In this document: piece after piece, positions 1-7,191 of the stretch
How the letters are laid out: each line of letters begins with the position of its first letter
How positions within the stretch are numbered: position 1 is the first letter of the stretch
Source: Bradyrhizobium forestalis
Lineage (GTDB): Bacteria; Pseudomonadota; Alphaproteobacteria; Rhizobiales; Xanthobacteraceae
Direction of reading: 5' to 3'
DNA length: 32,396 nt
Assembly: GCF_002795245.1 (NCBI RefSeq)
Contig: NZ_PGVG01000059.1
Location: forward strand, 1 to 32,396
Program-made: the position numbers and the translations under genes
The notes under the pieces: generated by a model
What the model was told of the DNA's origin: nothing
What the model saw: only the letters and a program-made list of their open reading frames with translations
The model's database searches: none

Positions 1-122
1 TCGTCCGCACAAATCTCATGCACAGACGGCCGATCAACAACTTGCTCGAACTACGGCAATCCGTCCCAATCAACCAAAATCAGTTGAACCTTGGACTATA
101 CTTCCAATGAACCGGACAGCCG

Positions 123-195
123 TGGGCCTGGCCCGGCCATCCACGCCTTGCCGCACGAAGAACGTGGATGGCTGGGACAAGCCCGGGCATGACGA
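123..195. repeat. Palindromic intergenic repeat
   Basis: Imperfect inverted repeat with the exact 9-bp arms CCATCCACG (137-145) and CGTGGATGG (163-171), flanked by GGCCCGGC-like and GACAAGCCCGGGCATGAC sequence. The pattern GTCATGCCCGGG...ATCCACG resembles dispersed palindromes common between genes in Bradyrhizobium, and related units occur at 3819-3921 and 32239-32270. It lies just beyond the 3' end of the VOC gene, so it could form a transcript-end hairpin. Family membership is inferred by eye. Confidence 0.6.
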
Positions 196-219
196 CGGAG
201 TGTGCCGCGCGTACGTGCC

Positions 220-630
220 TCAATCCTCGTACGACGAGATCTCGATCAGGCTGCCATCCGGATCCCGGCAATAGACCGAGCGCAGCGTGCCGCGGGCGCC
301 TTGCCTCGGGCCCGGGCCTTCCTCGATCGCGACGCCATGTGCCCTTAAATGCGCCACCACCTCGTCGGGTGCGGCCGAGGTGAGAAAGCACAGATCCTCG
401 CTGCCGGCGGTCGGGTGGTCGGCGGTGAACCACTCCACCTTGTCGGCATCGCGTTGCCGGACGTTGATCTTCTGGTTACCGAATTCGAGGAAAGTCCGCG
501 GCGCTTTGCCGCCGCCCGGATCGAACACCTTGACTTCCATGCCGAGAATCTTGCCGTACCACTCCGCGGACGCCGCGACGTCGCTGACATTGATCACGAG
601 ATGATCCAGGGCATGAACCTTGACCGGCAT
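220..630 (-). CDS. VOC family (glyoxalase/bleomycin-resistance-like) protein
   Basis: A 136-residue single vicinal-oxygen-chelate protein. The N-terminal strand HALDHLVINVSDV supplies a candidate metal ligand at His10, and the C-terminal CRDPDGSLIEIS places the usual glutamate at position 130; both are hallmarks of the fold. Length is normal for a one-module VOC protein that dimerises. The family covers glyoxalases, ring-cleaving dioxygenases and drug-binding proteins, and the substrate cannot be read from sequence. The ATG is preceded by AAAGGATG at a suitable distance. The gene is divergent from the TctC-like gene across about 120 bp and stands alone on its strand. Confidence 0.88.
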   Translation of the reverse strand: MPVKVHALDHLVINVSDVAASAEWYGKILGMEVKVFDPGGGKAPRTFLEFGNQKINVRQRDADKVEWFTADHPTAGSEDLCFLTSAAPDEVVAHLRAHGVAIEEGPGPRQGARGTLRSVYCRDPDGSLIEISSYED

Positions 631-685
631 GTCTCATCCTTTCGTCGTGATGCGCCACGCGCACTTTCCGCCTGCGGCAAGCTTT

Positions 686-713
686 GTTACAACCGCGCCG
701 CCGCGACTTTCAA
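686..713 (-). promoter_or_regulatory. Candidate sigma70 promoter of the VOC gene
   Basis: On the minus strand, TTGAAA (713-708) and TGTAAC (691-686) are separated by 16 bp and lie about 55 bp upstream of the VOC start codon. The -35 is good and the -10 matches four of six consensus positions. This is a prediction by eye only. Confidence 0.35.
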
Positions 714-754
714 GCTATCCGACTTTGAAGAACAACACTGGGAGAATCCTTGAG

Positions 755-1729
755 ATGATCACTCGCCGTACCGCGCTGGGCCTGCTCGCCGCCAGTCCGC
801 TTGCAGCCACCCCGCTGTCGAAGGCCTTTGCCGCCGATTATCCGGCCCGTCCGGTGAAATGGGTGGTCGGCTATCCGCCGGGCGGGGCCACCGATATTCT
901 GGCGCGGCTGATCGGCCAGCGGCTGTCGGAAAAGCTCGGCCAGCAATTCGTGATCGAGAACAAGCCGGGCGCCGGCAACAATATCGCCACCGAATCGGTC
1001 ATCAATGCCGAGCCCGACGGTTACACGCTGCAAATGGTCAATCCGGCCAACTACATCAACGCCTCGCTCTACGCCAATCTGAAGTTCAACTTCGTCCGCG
1101 ACATCGCGCCGATCGCTTCGTTCCAGCGCGTGCCGAACGTGATGACGGTCAACAAGGACGTGCCGGCCAAGAACGTCGCCGAGTTCATCGAATATGTGAA
1201 GGCCAATCCCGGCAAGGTGAACATGGCTTCCTCCGGCAACGGCACCTCGGTGCATCTGTCCGGCGAGATGTTCATGGCGATGACCGGCTGCAAGATGCAG
1301 CACGTGCCCTATCGCGGCGCGGCACCCGCGATCACCGACATGCTCGGCGGCCAGGTGCAGGTGATCTTCGACAACATGCCTTCGATCATCCAGCACATCC
1401 GCTCCGGCAGCTTGCGTGCGATCGGCGTCACCACCACGGAACGTTCGCCGCAATTGCCCGACGTGCAGCCGATCGCAGACACCGTCAAGGGCTATGAGGC
1501 CAGCGCGCTGTTCGGCATTGGCGCGCCGAAGAACACGCCGAAGGAGATCATCGCCAAGCTCAACAGCGAGATCAACACGCTGATGAAGGAGCCCGACATG
1601 GCCAAGCGCCTGGTCGAGCTCGGCGGCGAGCCTCGCGTGCAGACGCCCGAGGCGTTCGGCGAGGAGATCAAGGCCGAGACCGAGAAGTGGAAGAAGGTCG
1701 TCGAGTTCGCCGGCCTGAAGGTCGAGTAG
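755..1729 (+). CDS. Tripartite tricarboxylate transporter substrate-binding protein (TctC/Bug family)
   Basis: A 324-residue periplasmic solute-binding protein. The N-terminus MITRRTALGLLAASPL has a twin-arginine motif followed by a hydrophobic stretch and an AFA-A type cleavage site, suggesting Tat export. The mature part starts DYPARPVKWVVGYPPGGATD, the signature opening of the Bug family, and continues with ADGYTL-like and PYRGAAPA motifs. Such proteins bind carboxylates in the periplasm for TctAB permeases. No TctA or TctB gene is present here, so it is an orphan, as is common in this family. The start at 755 is preferred because GGAGAA lies 8 bases upstream; the frame stays open further 5' but without a signal peptide. 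A strong terminator follows. Confidence 0.93.
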   Translation: MITRRTALGLLAASPLAATPLSKAFAADYPARPVKWVVGYPPGGATDILARLIGQRLSEKLGQQFVIENKPGAGNNIATESVINAEPDGYTLQMVNPANYINASLYANLKFNFVRDIAPIASFQRVPNVMTVNKDVPAKNVAEFIEYVKANPGKVNMASSGNGTSVHLSGEMFMAMTGCKMQHVPYRGAAPAITDMLGGQVQVIFDNMPSIIQHIRSGSLRAIGVTTTERSPQLPDVQPIADTVKGYEASALFGIGAPKNTPKEIIAKLNSEINTLMKEPDMAKRLVELGGEPRVQTPEAFGEEIKAETEKWKKVVEFAGLKVE

Positions 1730-1753
1730 CGATCTTGTGATGACTGGAAAGGG

Positions 1754-1781
1754 AGCCCTGCCGTTCGGCAGGGCTTTTTTT
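1754..1781 (+). terminator. Rho-independent terminator of the TctC-like gene
   Basis: A perfect 9-bp GC-rich stem AGCCCTGCC / GGCAGGGCT (1754-1762 and 1767-1775) with a GTTC loop is followed directly by a T run to 1781. It begins about 25 bases after the stop codon of the binding-protein gene. Confidence 0.92.
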
Positions 1782-1880
1782 CTTGGGTGCGTTGCTTCGT
1801 TGATCTGGAATAAAACGCTGCGGCGAAACCTGATGATAGATGGCGCGTATCTCGCGCCGTGAGCAAAGGAGTTTGGGATC

Positions 1881-2159
1881 ATGCGCATGATGCAATTGGC
1901 GCTGCCGGCGCTGGCCACCATGGTTCTCGTCGGTTTCGCCACCAGCACCCCCGCCACGGCGCGCGATTATCCCTGGTGCGCGCAGGGCGGCGAGTACGAC
2001 TATCCCGGCGAATGCGCCTACAGCACCTATGAGCAATGCCAGGCCAGCGTGTCCGGGCGGCTGCTGTACTGCGATCGCAATCCTCGCTTCGCCTATGGCC
2101 AGCAACCAGTCCCGCAACCGCGGCCGCACCGGCGCGCGCGGCCCGTCGCGCCCTACTGA
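1881..2159 (+). CDS. DUF3551 family small secreted protein
   Basis: A 92-residue protein with an N-terminal signal peptide (hydrophobic residues 5-20, cleavage likely after TPATA or TATA-R). The mature domain has the DUF3551 pattern: YPWCAQGG near the new N-terminus, then GECAY, TYEQCQASVSGR and LYCDRNPRF, with four spaced cysteines (about residues 33, 45, 53 and 64) that could form two disulfides. The C-terminus is rich in proline and arginine. DUF3551 proteins are abundant in Bradyrhizobium and relatives and have no assigned function. AAAGGAG lies 9 bases upstream of the ATG. Monocistronic. Confidence 0.85.
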   Translation: MRMMQLALPALATMVLVGFATSTPATARDYPWCAQGGEYDYPGECAYSTYEQCQASVSGRLLYCDRNPRFAYGQQPVPQPRPHRRARPVAPY

Positions 2160-2224
2160 TCGCGCTTCGTACTGATCGCAACCCGATCACGCAATAGTGC
2201 GGACGTGCGCCCGCACGCTCCGGC

Positions 2225-2265
2225 TTGACGCCGTTCCGCTTGCGTCTATACTAAACCATATGGTT
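2225..2265 (+). promoter_or_regulatory. Promoter and palindromic operator overlapping the arsR-type start codon
   Basis: TTGACG (2225-2230) and TATACT (2247-2252) with a 16-bp spacer form a near-consensus sigma70 promoter. The perfect 12-bp palindrome AACCATATGGTT (2254-2265) follows at once and contains the ATG at 2260. Initiation about 7 bases after the -10 would fall on or next to the ATG, so the message would be leaderless. The palindrome is the obvious site for autorepression by the ArsR-type product. Confidence 0.7.
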
Positions 2266-2712
2266 AAGCATCAGGACGAGGCACTGGACCGGACCTTTGC
2301 GGCGCTCTCCGATCCGACGCGGCGTGCATTGCTGGCGCGCCTCGGTGAGCAGGACGGCCTGTCGGTGAGCGAGCTGGCCGCGCCGTTTCCGGTCTCGCTT
2401 CCGGCGATCATGAAGCATCTCGACGTGCTCACGGATGCGGGCCTGATCGTGCGGGAGAAGACCGGGCGCACGGTCGCCTGCCGGCTCACCGCGCGGCCGA
2501 TGGAGCAGGCGATGAACTGGCTCAATCGCTATGCGCAGTTCTGGTCCCACAATCTCGATCGCCTCGCCGCCTTCGTGGAGGAAGAGACATGGCCAACGCA
2601 GCCGCCAACGCCGCCGAACGCCCAGCAGAGCGTCCAAGCCTCACGCTCACGCGCCGGCTCCGCGCGCCGCCGGCAAAGGTCTACGCCGCCTGGACGCAAG
2701 CCGCGCAGCTAG
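2260..2712 (+). CDS. ArsR/SmtB-type winged-helix transcriptional regulator
   Basis: A 150-residue protein. The winged-helix core runs from about residue 9 (DRTFAALSDPTRRALLARL) through the recognition helix (VSLPAIMKHLDVLTDAGLI) to the wing KTGRTVACRLT. It lacks the CxC/ELCVCDL metal site, so it belongs to the non-metal ArsR group usually paired with SRPBCC proteins. The start at ATG 2260 is chosen because the core begins just after it and the promoter lies just upstream; an in-frame start at 2197 would precede the promoter. The last 41 codons overlap the SRPBCC gene in another frame and encode a low-complexity Pro/Gln/Arg/Ser tail. First gene of an operon with SRPBCC and DUF899 genes, which it probably represses. 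Confidence 0.88.
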   Translation: MVKHQDEALDRTFAALSDPTRRALLARLGEQDGLSVSELAAPFPVSLPAIMKHLDVLTDAGLIVREKTGRTVACRLTARPMEQAMNWLNRYAQFWSHNLDRLAAFVEEETWPTQPPTPPNAQQSVQASRSRAGSARRRQRSTPPGRKPRS

Positions 2713-3056
2713 CGCAATGGTTCGGCCCGCCGAACATGAAGCCGGCGACGCTTCGAGCCGAGCTCGACGTGCGCGTCGGCGGCAGCTTTCGCATCAGCTT
2801 CACCGGCGACGACGGCGAGTATTTCGAGGCCGGCGGCTTTTATCGCGAGGTGGTGCCGAACGAGCTTCTCGTCTTCACCTGGGCCTGGCACTCGACGCCG
2901 GAACGTGAATCGCTGGTGACGCTCTCGCTGAAGCCGGACGGTGCCGGCACCTTGATGATCTTCCATCACGCCCAGTTCTTCGACGAGACCGCACGCGACA
3001 ACCACCGGCGCGGCTGGAGCTCGATCTTCGACAAGCTCGATGCCTTCGTCGCCTGA
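2589..3056 (+). CDS. SRPBCC (AHSA1/START-like) domain protein
   Basis: A 155-residue protein of the AHSA1 branch of the SRPBCC superfamily. It shows the typical order LTRRLRAPPAKVYAAWTQ (N-terminal strand and helix), WFGPP, GGSFRISF, a central FTWAW strand, TLMIFHH, and a C-terminal helix GWSSIFDKLDAFV that lines the ligand cavity. The fold binds hydrophobic ligands; the ligand is unknown. GGAGG (2577-2581) lies 7 bases before the ATG and supports this start, which lies 124 nt inside the 3' end of the regulator gene. ArsR-SRPBCC pairs are a widespread arrangement, often with DUF899 proteins. Confidence 0.9.
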   Translation: MANAAANAAERPAERPSLTLTRRLRAPPAKVYAAWTQAAQLAQWFGPPNMKPATLRAELDVRVGGSFRISFTGDDGEYFEAGGFYREVVPNELLVFTWAWHSTPERESLVTLSLKPDGAGTLMIFHHAQFFDETARDNHRRGWSSIFDKLDAFVA

Positions 3057-3074
3057 GTTCCAAAGGAGAGTGTC

Positions 3075-3818
3075 ATGCAGCAGCATCAGATCGTTTCGCG
3101 CGAGCAATGGATTGCGGCGCGCAAGGCCCTTCTGGCCCATGAGAAGGAGTTGACGCAGGCCCGCGAGCGGCTTGCCGACGAGCGCCGCCAGCTCCCCTGG
3201 GTGAAGGTCGACAAGACCTACGTCTTCACCGGGCCGAACGGCAAGGTCACGCTTGCCGACCTGTTCAAGGGGCGCCCGCAGCTCGTCGTCCAGCACGTGA
3301 TGTTCGCGCCCGATTGGGACGCGGCCTGCAAGAGCTGCTCGTTCTGGGCCGACGGGTTCGAGCGCATGGTGCCGCATCTGGCCGCGCGCGACACGTCCAT
3401 GGCCGCGGTCTCGCTGGCGCCAAGCGCAAAGCTCGAGGCCTTCAAGAAGCGGATGGGCTGGACCTTCGACTGGGTCTCCTCGGGTGACAACGATTTCAAC
3501 CGGGATTACGGCGTGACGTTCTCGCGGGAAGAGATCGAGACCGGAAAGCCGATGTACAATTTCGGCACCACGTCGATCTACGGCCCCGAGCTGCCCGGCA
3601 TCAGCGTGTTCTACCGCAACGAGGCCGGTGAGATCTTCCACACCTATTCCTGCTTCGCCCGCGGCCTCGACATGATGAACGCCGCCTATCAGTATCTCGA
3701 CCTCACGCCGCTCGGCCGTCACGAGGAAGGCCTGCCCTATCCGATGGACTGGGTCCGCCTGCGCGACCAGTACGAGCCGCAGCCGGAGAAGGCGGCGTGC
3801 TGTCAATCGCACTCCTAG
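3075..3818 (+). CDS. DUF899 family thioredoxin-like protein
   Basis: A 247-residue cytoplasmic protein of the DUF899 family, a thioredoxin-fold relative. After a basic and acidic helical N-terminus (residues 10-40) come the strand YVFTGPNGKVTLADLF, QLVVQHVMFAPDWDAACKSC with a CxxC motif at Cys85 and Cys88, and the conserved GISVFYRNEAGEIFHTYSCFARG block. A further cysteine pair, ACCQ, sits near the C-terminus. The CxxC in the active-site position suggests a redox or dehalogenase-like role, but no reaction is established. AAAGGAGAG lies just before the ATG. Third gene of the ArsR-SRPBCC-DUF899 operon, 18 bp after the SRPBCC gene. Confidence 0.9.
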   Translation: MQQHQIVSREQWIAARKALLAHEKELTQARERLADERRQLPWVKVDKTYVFTGPNGKVTLADLFKGRPQLVVQHVMFAPDWDAACKSCSFWADGFERMVPHLAARDTSMAAVSLAPSAKLEAFKKRMGWTFDWVSSGDNDFNRDYGVTFSREEIETGKPMYNFGTTSIYGPELPGISVFYRNEAGEIFHTYSCFARGLDMMNAAYQYLDLTPLGRHEEGLPYPMDWVRLRDQYEPQPEKAACCQSHS

Positions 3819-3921
3819 CTGTCATCGCCCGCGAAGGCGGGCGATCCAGTACTGCCGAGACGGCAGCGTGAATCGAGAAGCTGCGGCGTACTGGATTCCC
3901 CGCCTTCGCGGGGAATGACAG
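3819..3921. repeat. Two-armed palindromic repeat with nested hairpins
   Basis: Outer inverted arms of 34 bp (3819-3852 and 3888-3921) match at 30 positions. Each arm also folds on itself: CGCCCGC-GAAG-GCGGGCG in the left arm and TTCCCCGC-GAAG-GCGGGGAA in the right. The four differences between arms keep each small hairpin paired. The unit CTGTCAT-[hairpin]-ATCCAGTAC recurs in half form at 32239-32270. It lies between the convergent DUF899 and protease genes and may act as a bidirectional transcript end. Confidence 0.85.
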
Positions 3922-3957
3922 CGGAGGGTGACGTGACGGTGTGCCTTGCCCCGATAG

Positions 3958-5205
3958 CTACCGCTTCGCGTCCGCCTGCTCCGTCGCATTGCACGAGATC
4001 AGCATCGTATAGGGCCGGGCGTTGGCGGCGACGTCGGTGGTCTTGAGCTCGCTCTTCGGTTCGGCGGTCTGATAGGGCACCACGGAATTGTCGAGGAAGT
4101 CGCGCAGCACGCCGGTCTTGATGGCGAAGTTGATGTTCTCGGGAATGTTGCCTGTCGCTACGGCGATGCGCAATGCCGGGATCTTTGCGGTGACCACGCC
4201 CACGACCTGACCTGTGTTGTCGAACAGCGGCCCGCCGCTATTGCCGGGCTGCACGGGTGCACTGATCTGCAGGAAGCGCGAGTCGTTGCGCATGCCGCTG
4301 AGCGAGCTCACGATGCCGGTCGTCACGGTGAAGTCCGAAGTCAGGATTCCGTGGTAGGGAAAGCCGATCGCGACCACGGAATCGCCGGAGCGGATCGAGC
4401 GGTCGCGGATCCGGGCAAAGTCCTTGAACGTCGTCGTCGATGGCGCCTGCAACAGGGCGAGATCGTTGTTGGCGTCGCTCGATACGACGCGCAGCACCAT
4501 TGCTGCCTCGCCGGTGAGGTTGCCCTTGATGTCGCCGACGCAGCCGTCGATCACATGATGGTTGGTGACGATGTGCCCGCTCGTGCTCACCACGAAGCCG
4601 GTGCCGCTCTTGGCTCTGGCGGGTTTGCCGCCGGCCGCCGGTGCCGCCTGCTTGTCCGGCGTGGCCTGCGGCTTGGCGGTCATCTTGGTGAAATCGCCGA
4701 CCTTGTCCAGCCCGTCGGCCTTGACCCGGGTCACACAATTGCTGACGGCTGCAACCAGAGGGGCAGTCGATGTCAGGCTGAATTGGAAAGGCGTGCCTCT
4801 CGCCACCGCCACCATCAGGCTCGCCTTCTGGAAAGCACGAGCGACGTTCGTCGGCAGAACTGATGAGACCATGACCTCGGAAAAGGCAGTCGCAAAGAGC
4901 CTCACCTCGGCCTGACCGTCGAAGGTCACGTCGATCGTCAGGTTCTCGCCCTTCTTGAACCGAAACGCTGGATTGGCAAAACCGAGCAGCCACGCGTTGT
5001 TCGAATCCTGGCCGACAAGCAAAGTCATGCCATTGGCGTAGGGCGTGCTTGCAGCGCAATGAGAGAACGCGCCGGTCGAGTCATTGGTGAAAGCGCCACC
5101 GTTCCAGCTGCCGACGTGGATGGTGCCGAAAGGCCCCGCCGCATGAACGAGCCCGGCGAGCATCACCTGGATAACAAACGCAACGACAAACGACCTCAGC
5201 CACAT
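3958..5205 (-). CDS. Secreted trypsin-like (S1C, HtrA-type) serine protease
   Basis: A 415-residue protein with a signal peptide (MWLRSFVVAFVIQVMLAGLVHA, cleavage before AGP). Residues about 25-150 form an N-terminal region without a recognised family. A low-complexity linker rich in Lys, Ala and Pro follows. The protease domain has TGFVVSTSGHIVTNHHVI (catalytic His), DANNDLALLQ (catalytic Asp) and QPGNSGGPLFD (catalytic Ser), so the triad is complete. No PDZ domain follows; the protein ends shortly after the S1 fold, unlike DegP. The start at 5205 is preferred because it gives the signal peptide directly; an ATG at 5235 and a longer open frame also exist. It likely acts in the periplasm. Divergent from the UppS-like operon. 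Confidence 0.88.
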   Translation of the reverse strand: MWLRSFVVAFVIQVMLAGLVHAAGPFGTIHVGSWNGGAFTNDSTGAFSHCAASTPYANGMTLLVGQDSNNAWLLGFANPAFRFKKGENLTIDVTFDGQAEVRLFATAFSEVMVSSVLPTNVARAFQKASLMVAVARGTPFQFSLTSTAPLVAAVSNCVTRVKADGLDKVGDFTKMTAKPQATPDKQAAPAAGGKPARAKSGTGFVVSTSGHIVTNHHVIDGCVGDIKGNLTGEAAMVLRVVSSDANNDLALLQAPSTTTFKDFARIRDRSIRSGDSVVAIGFPYHGILTSDFTVTTGIVSSLSGMRNDSRFLQISAPVQPGNSGGPLFDNTGQVVGVVTAKIPALRIAVATGNIPENINFAIKTGVLRDFLDNSVVPYQTAEPKSELKTTDVAANARPYTMLISCNATEQADAKR

Positions 5206-5311
5206 GCCAGCCCCCGGAAGCGCTTTTGGATCCATCTTATCCGTGAGCGCAGGCGATGCGCAACCGTCAGTTGTCCGCTCGATCTCGATCCGGCTGTCGC
5301 AACATTCGGGC

Positions 5312-5355
5312 TTGCATTTACTTTGCGGCGCCGTATGCTTTGCAATACAAAGTAA
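5312..5355 (+). promoter_or_regulatory. Promoter and palindromic operator of the UppS-like operon
   Basis: TTGCAT (5312-5317) and TATGCT (5334-5339) with a 16-bp spacer form a plausible promoter. Overlapping the -10 is the palindrome CTTTG-CAATA-CAAAG (5338-5352). A second arm, TTACTTTG (5318-5325), is the exact reverse complement of CAAAGTAA (5348-5355). A closely related palindrome lies on the start codon of the cis-prenyltransferase gene, pointing to the operon's own winged-helix regulator as the binder. Confidence 0.6.
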
Positions 5356-5407
5356 CGGGACCTGCAGTCCCGGAATGCCCGGGTGGAACGAGGTTTTGGC
5401 GTTGCCG

Positions 5408-6025
5408 ATGCGCGATCTCGACAAAGCGCTGGCCGACATCGTGGCGATCCGCAGCCAGATCGCGGCGGGCACCGCCTTCCGCGGCTACGGCCCGGCGACG
5501 ATGGCGGCGACCGGCGCCGTCGCGCTCATCACCGCAGTTCTGCAATTCTGGCTGCTGGGTGATCCCACCGGTGAGCCGCTCGGCTTCTTCATCGGCTGGT
5601 TGATCGCTGCCGTGCTCTCGGGGCTGATCATCGGGATCGAAATGCGTGCGCGCTCGCAACGCCATCATTCCGGTCTTGCCGACGCCATGATCCACCAGGC
5701 GGTCGAGCAGTTCCTGCCCGCCGGCGTTGCCGGTGTGCTGCTCGCGGTGGTGATGTGGAAGTTCGCGAGCGAGACGCTGTGGCTGCTGCCGGGACTGTGG
5801 CAGATCCTGGTATCGCTCGGCATTTTCGCCTCGGTCCGCTCGCTGCCGCGCACCGTCGCGCTCGCCGGCGCCTGGTATTTCGTGTCCGGCTTCGCGGTCG
5901 TGGTGCTCGCGAGCCGAACCCATACGCTGTCGCCGTGGACCATGGGGCTGCCCTTCGTGATCGGGCAATCGGTGATGGCGGCCATTCTGCATTTCGCGTC
6001 CGGAGACAACGATGTCGAAGACTGA
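5408..6025 (+). CDS. Multi-spanning membrane protein of unknown function
   Basis: A 205-residue protein with a short polar N-terminus (MRDLDKALADIVAIRSQIA) and about six hydrophobic segments (roughly residues 29-51, 57-79, 104-125, 131-150, 155-175 and 180-198), separated by a charged loop at 80-103. I do not recognise an enzymatic motif. The start at 5408 is chosen because the polar helix begins there and the promoter is about 70 bp upstream; ATG 5375 is an alternative. The gene overlaps the downstream winged-helix regulator by 14 nt. Its place with a regulator and a cis-prenyltransferase suggests an inner-membrane role in lipid handling or signal sensing, which is inference. Confidence 0.8.
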   Translation: MRDLDKALADIVAIRSQIAAGTAFRGYGPATMAATGAVALITAVLQFWLLGDPTGEPLGFFIGWLIAAVLSGLIIGIEMRARSQRHHSGLADAMIHQAVEQFLPAGVAGVLLAVVMWKFASETLWLLPGLWQILVSLGIFASVRSLPRTVALAGAWYFVSGFAVVVLASRTHTLSPWTMGLPFVIGQSVMAAILHFASGDNDVED

Positions 6026-6386
6026 CAGCGCGCCCTTCTCTTATGAAGGACTCGACCGCGTGATCCACGAGAAGGCGAGGCTCGGGCTTCTGACCTCGCT
6101 GATGGCGCATCCCAAGGGGCTGGCCTTCGGCGATCTCAAGCAGCTCTGCGGCCTTACCGACGGCAATCTCTCTCGGCACCTTGCCGTGCTCCAGGAAGCC
6201 GGCCTCGTCGAGGTGACCAAGGGCTACGAGGGTAACCGCCCGCACACGACCTGCCGCCTGACCAAGGCCGGCCGCCGTCGTTTCCTCGACTATCTCGCCG
6301 TGCTCGAGCGGCTGGTGCGCGACGCGGCGAAAGCCGCCGGCCGCGAGGCGCCGCCGCTCGGCCGCCTCGGTGTGGTCTCGGCCTGA
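6012..6386 (+). CDS. Winged-helix DNA-binding regulator (HTH_34-like)
   Basis: A 124-residue protein, essentially one winged-helix domain: IHEKARLGLLTSLMAHP (helix 1), AFGDLKQLCGLTDGNLSRHLAVLQEAGLVEV (helix-turn-helix with recognition helix NLSRHL), then the wing YEGNRPHTTCRLTKAGRRRF. This matches the small MarR/ArsR-like 'winged helix DNA-binding domain' family (PF13601 type). It overlaps the membrane-protein gene by 14 nt and ends 29 nt before the UppS-like start codon. Two similar palindromes flank the operon (5338-5352 and 6408-6424), so autoregulation and control of the downstream gene are likely. No ligand pocket is evident. Confidence 0.87.
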   Translation: MSKTDSAPFSYEGLDRVIHEKARLGLLTSLMAHPKGLAFGDLKQLCGLTDGNLSRHLAVLQEAGLVEVTKGYEGNRPHTTCRLTKAGRRRFLDYLAVLERLVRDAAKAAGREAPPLGRLGVVSA

Positions 6387-6407
6387 TCTTCCCCTTTTTG
6401 ACTGGAG

Positions 6408-6424
6408 ACTTTGCAATGCAAAGT
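6408..6424. promoter_or_regulatory. Palindromic operator on the UppS-like start codon
   Basis: ACTTTGCA-A-TGCAAAGT is a perfect 8-1-8 palindrome; the central A is the first base of the ATG at 6416. It shares the CTTTGCAAT(A/G)CAAAG core with the operator at 5338-5352. A regulator bound here would block transcription entering the gene from upstream or from an internal promoter. Confidence 0.6.
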
Positions 6425-7156
6425 GAAATCACGTCCCGCAACGACAAGCTTCATGTCGGTATCATCATGGACGGCAACGGCAGGTGGGCGACGCGGCGCG
6501 GCCTGTCGCGCGTGCGCGGCCACGAGGCCGGCGTCGAGGCCATCCGCCGTATCATCGAAGTCGCGCCCAAGCAGGGCATCGGCACGCTGACACTTTACGC
6601 CTTCTCCACCGACAATTGGCGGAGACCGAAGGCCGAGGTCGCCGCATTGATGACCTTGCTGCGCTTCTATCTCACGAGCGAGGTGCAGAGCCTGGTCAGG
6701 AACGGCGTGCGCCTGACCGTCATCGGCCGCCGCGATCGCCTGCCCGAAGGCATCGCCACCGCGATCACCCGCGCCGAGGAGGCCACCGCCGCCGGCAGCG
6801 CGCTGCATTTGCGCATCGCCGTCGACTATTCCGCGCGCGACGCCATCCTCAATGCCGCGGCGAAGGCGGCTGCGCTGACCAGCCTCACCCGCGAAGCCTT
6901 CTCGCAGCTCGTTACCGGCGAGGCCGGGCTTCGCGACGTCGATCTCATCATCCGCACGTCCGGCGAGAAGCGGCTGTCGGACTTCCTGCTCTGGGAGGGC
7001 GCCTATGCCGAGCTGCACTTCACCGAGCGGATGTGGCCCGAATTCGACGCGGGCGATCTTGCTGAGGCGCTGGCTGCCTTCCATGGCCGCGAACGCCGTT
7101 TCGGCGGCCTTCAGGCGATCATGCCCGAGGAGGTGCCGTCACTCTCCCGTGTGTGA
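6416..7156 (+). CDS. UppS-like cis-prenyltransferase (isoprenyl diphosphate synthase)
   Basis: A 246-residue cytosolic Z-prenyl synthase. HVGIIMDGNGRWA holds the catalytic Asp (residue 19) and the diphosphate-binding loop; GHEAGVEAIR, TLYAFSTDNWRRP and RTSGEKRLSDFLLWEGAYAELHF supply the other conserved blocks, including the Arg/Glu pair that binds isopentenyl diphosphate. Length fits undecaprenyl diphosphate synthase, but genomes normally carry the housekeeping uppS in the frr-cdsA-dxr-rseP cluster. This copy sits with a regulator and a membrane protein instead, so it is probably a paralog making a different chain length. ATG 6416 has GGAG at 6404-6407; TTG 6398 is less likely. Confidence 0.88.
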   Translation: MQSEITSRNDKLHVGIIMDGNGRWATRRGLSRVRGHEAGVEAIRRIIEVAPKQGIGTLTLYAFSTDNWRRPKAEVAALMTLLRFYLTSEVQSLVRNGVRLTVIGRRDRLPEGIATAITRAEEATAAGSALHLRIAVDYSARDAILNAAAKAAALTSLTREAFSQLVTGEAGLRDVDLIIRTSGEKRLSDFLLWEGAYAELHFTERMWPEFDAGDLAEALAAFHGRERRFGGLQAIMPEEVPSLSRV

Positions 7157-7191
7157 TCTCGCGACAGCTGCGGCCCCGTTGATTTGCCGCC

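Noticed and set aside
3..110. Possible 3' end of a plus-strand gene (a 35-residue open stretch ending at TGA 108-110)
   Set aside because: The stretch looks faintly protein-like but is short, lower in GC and not recognisable; without sequence to the left it cannot be supported.
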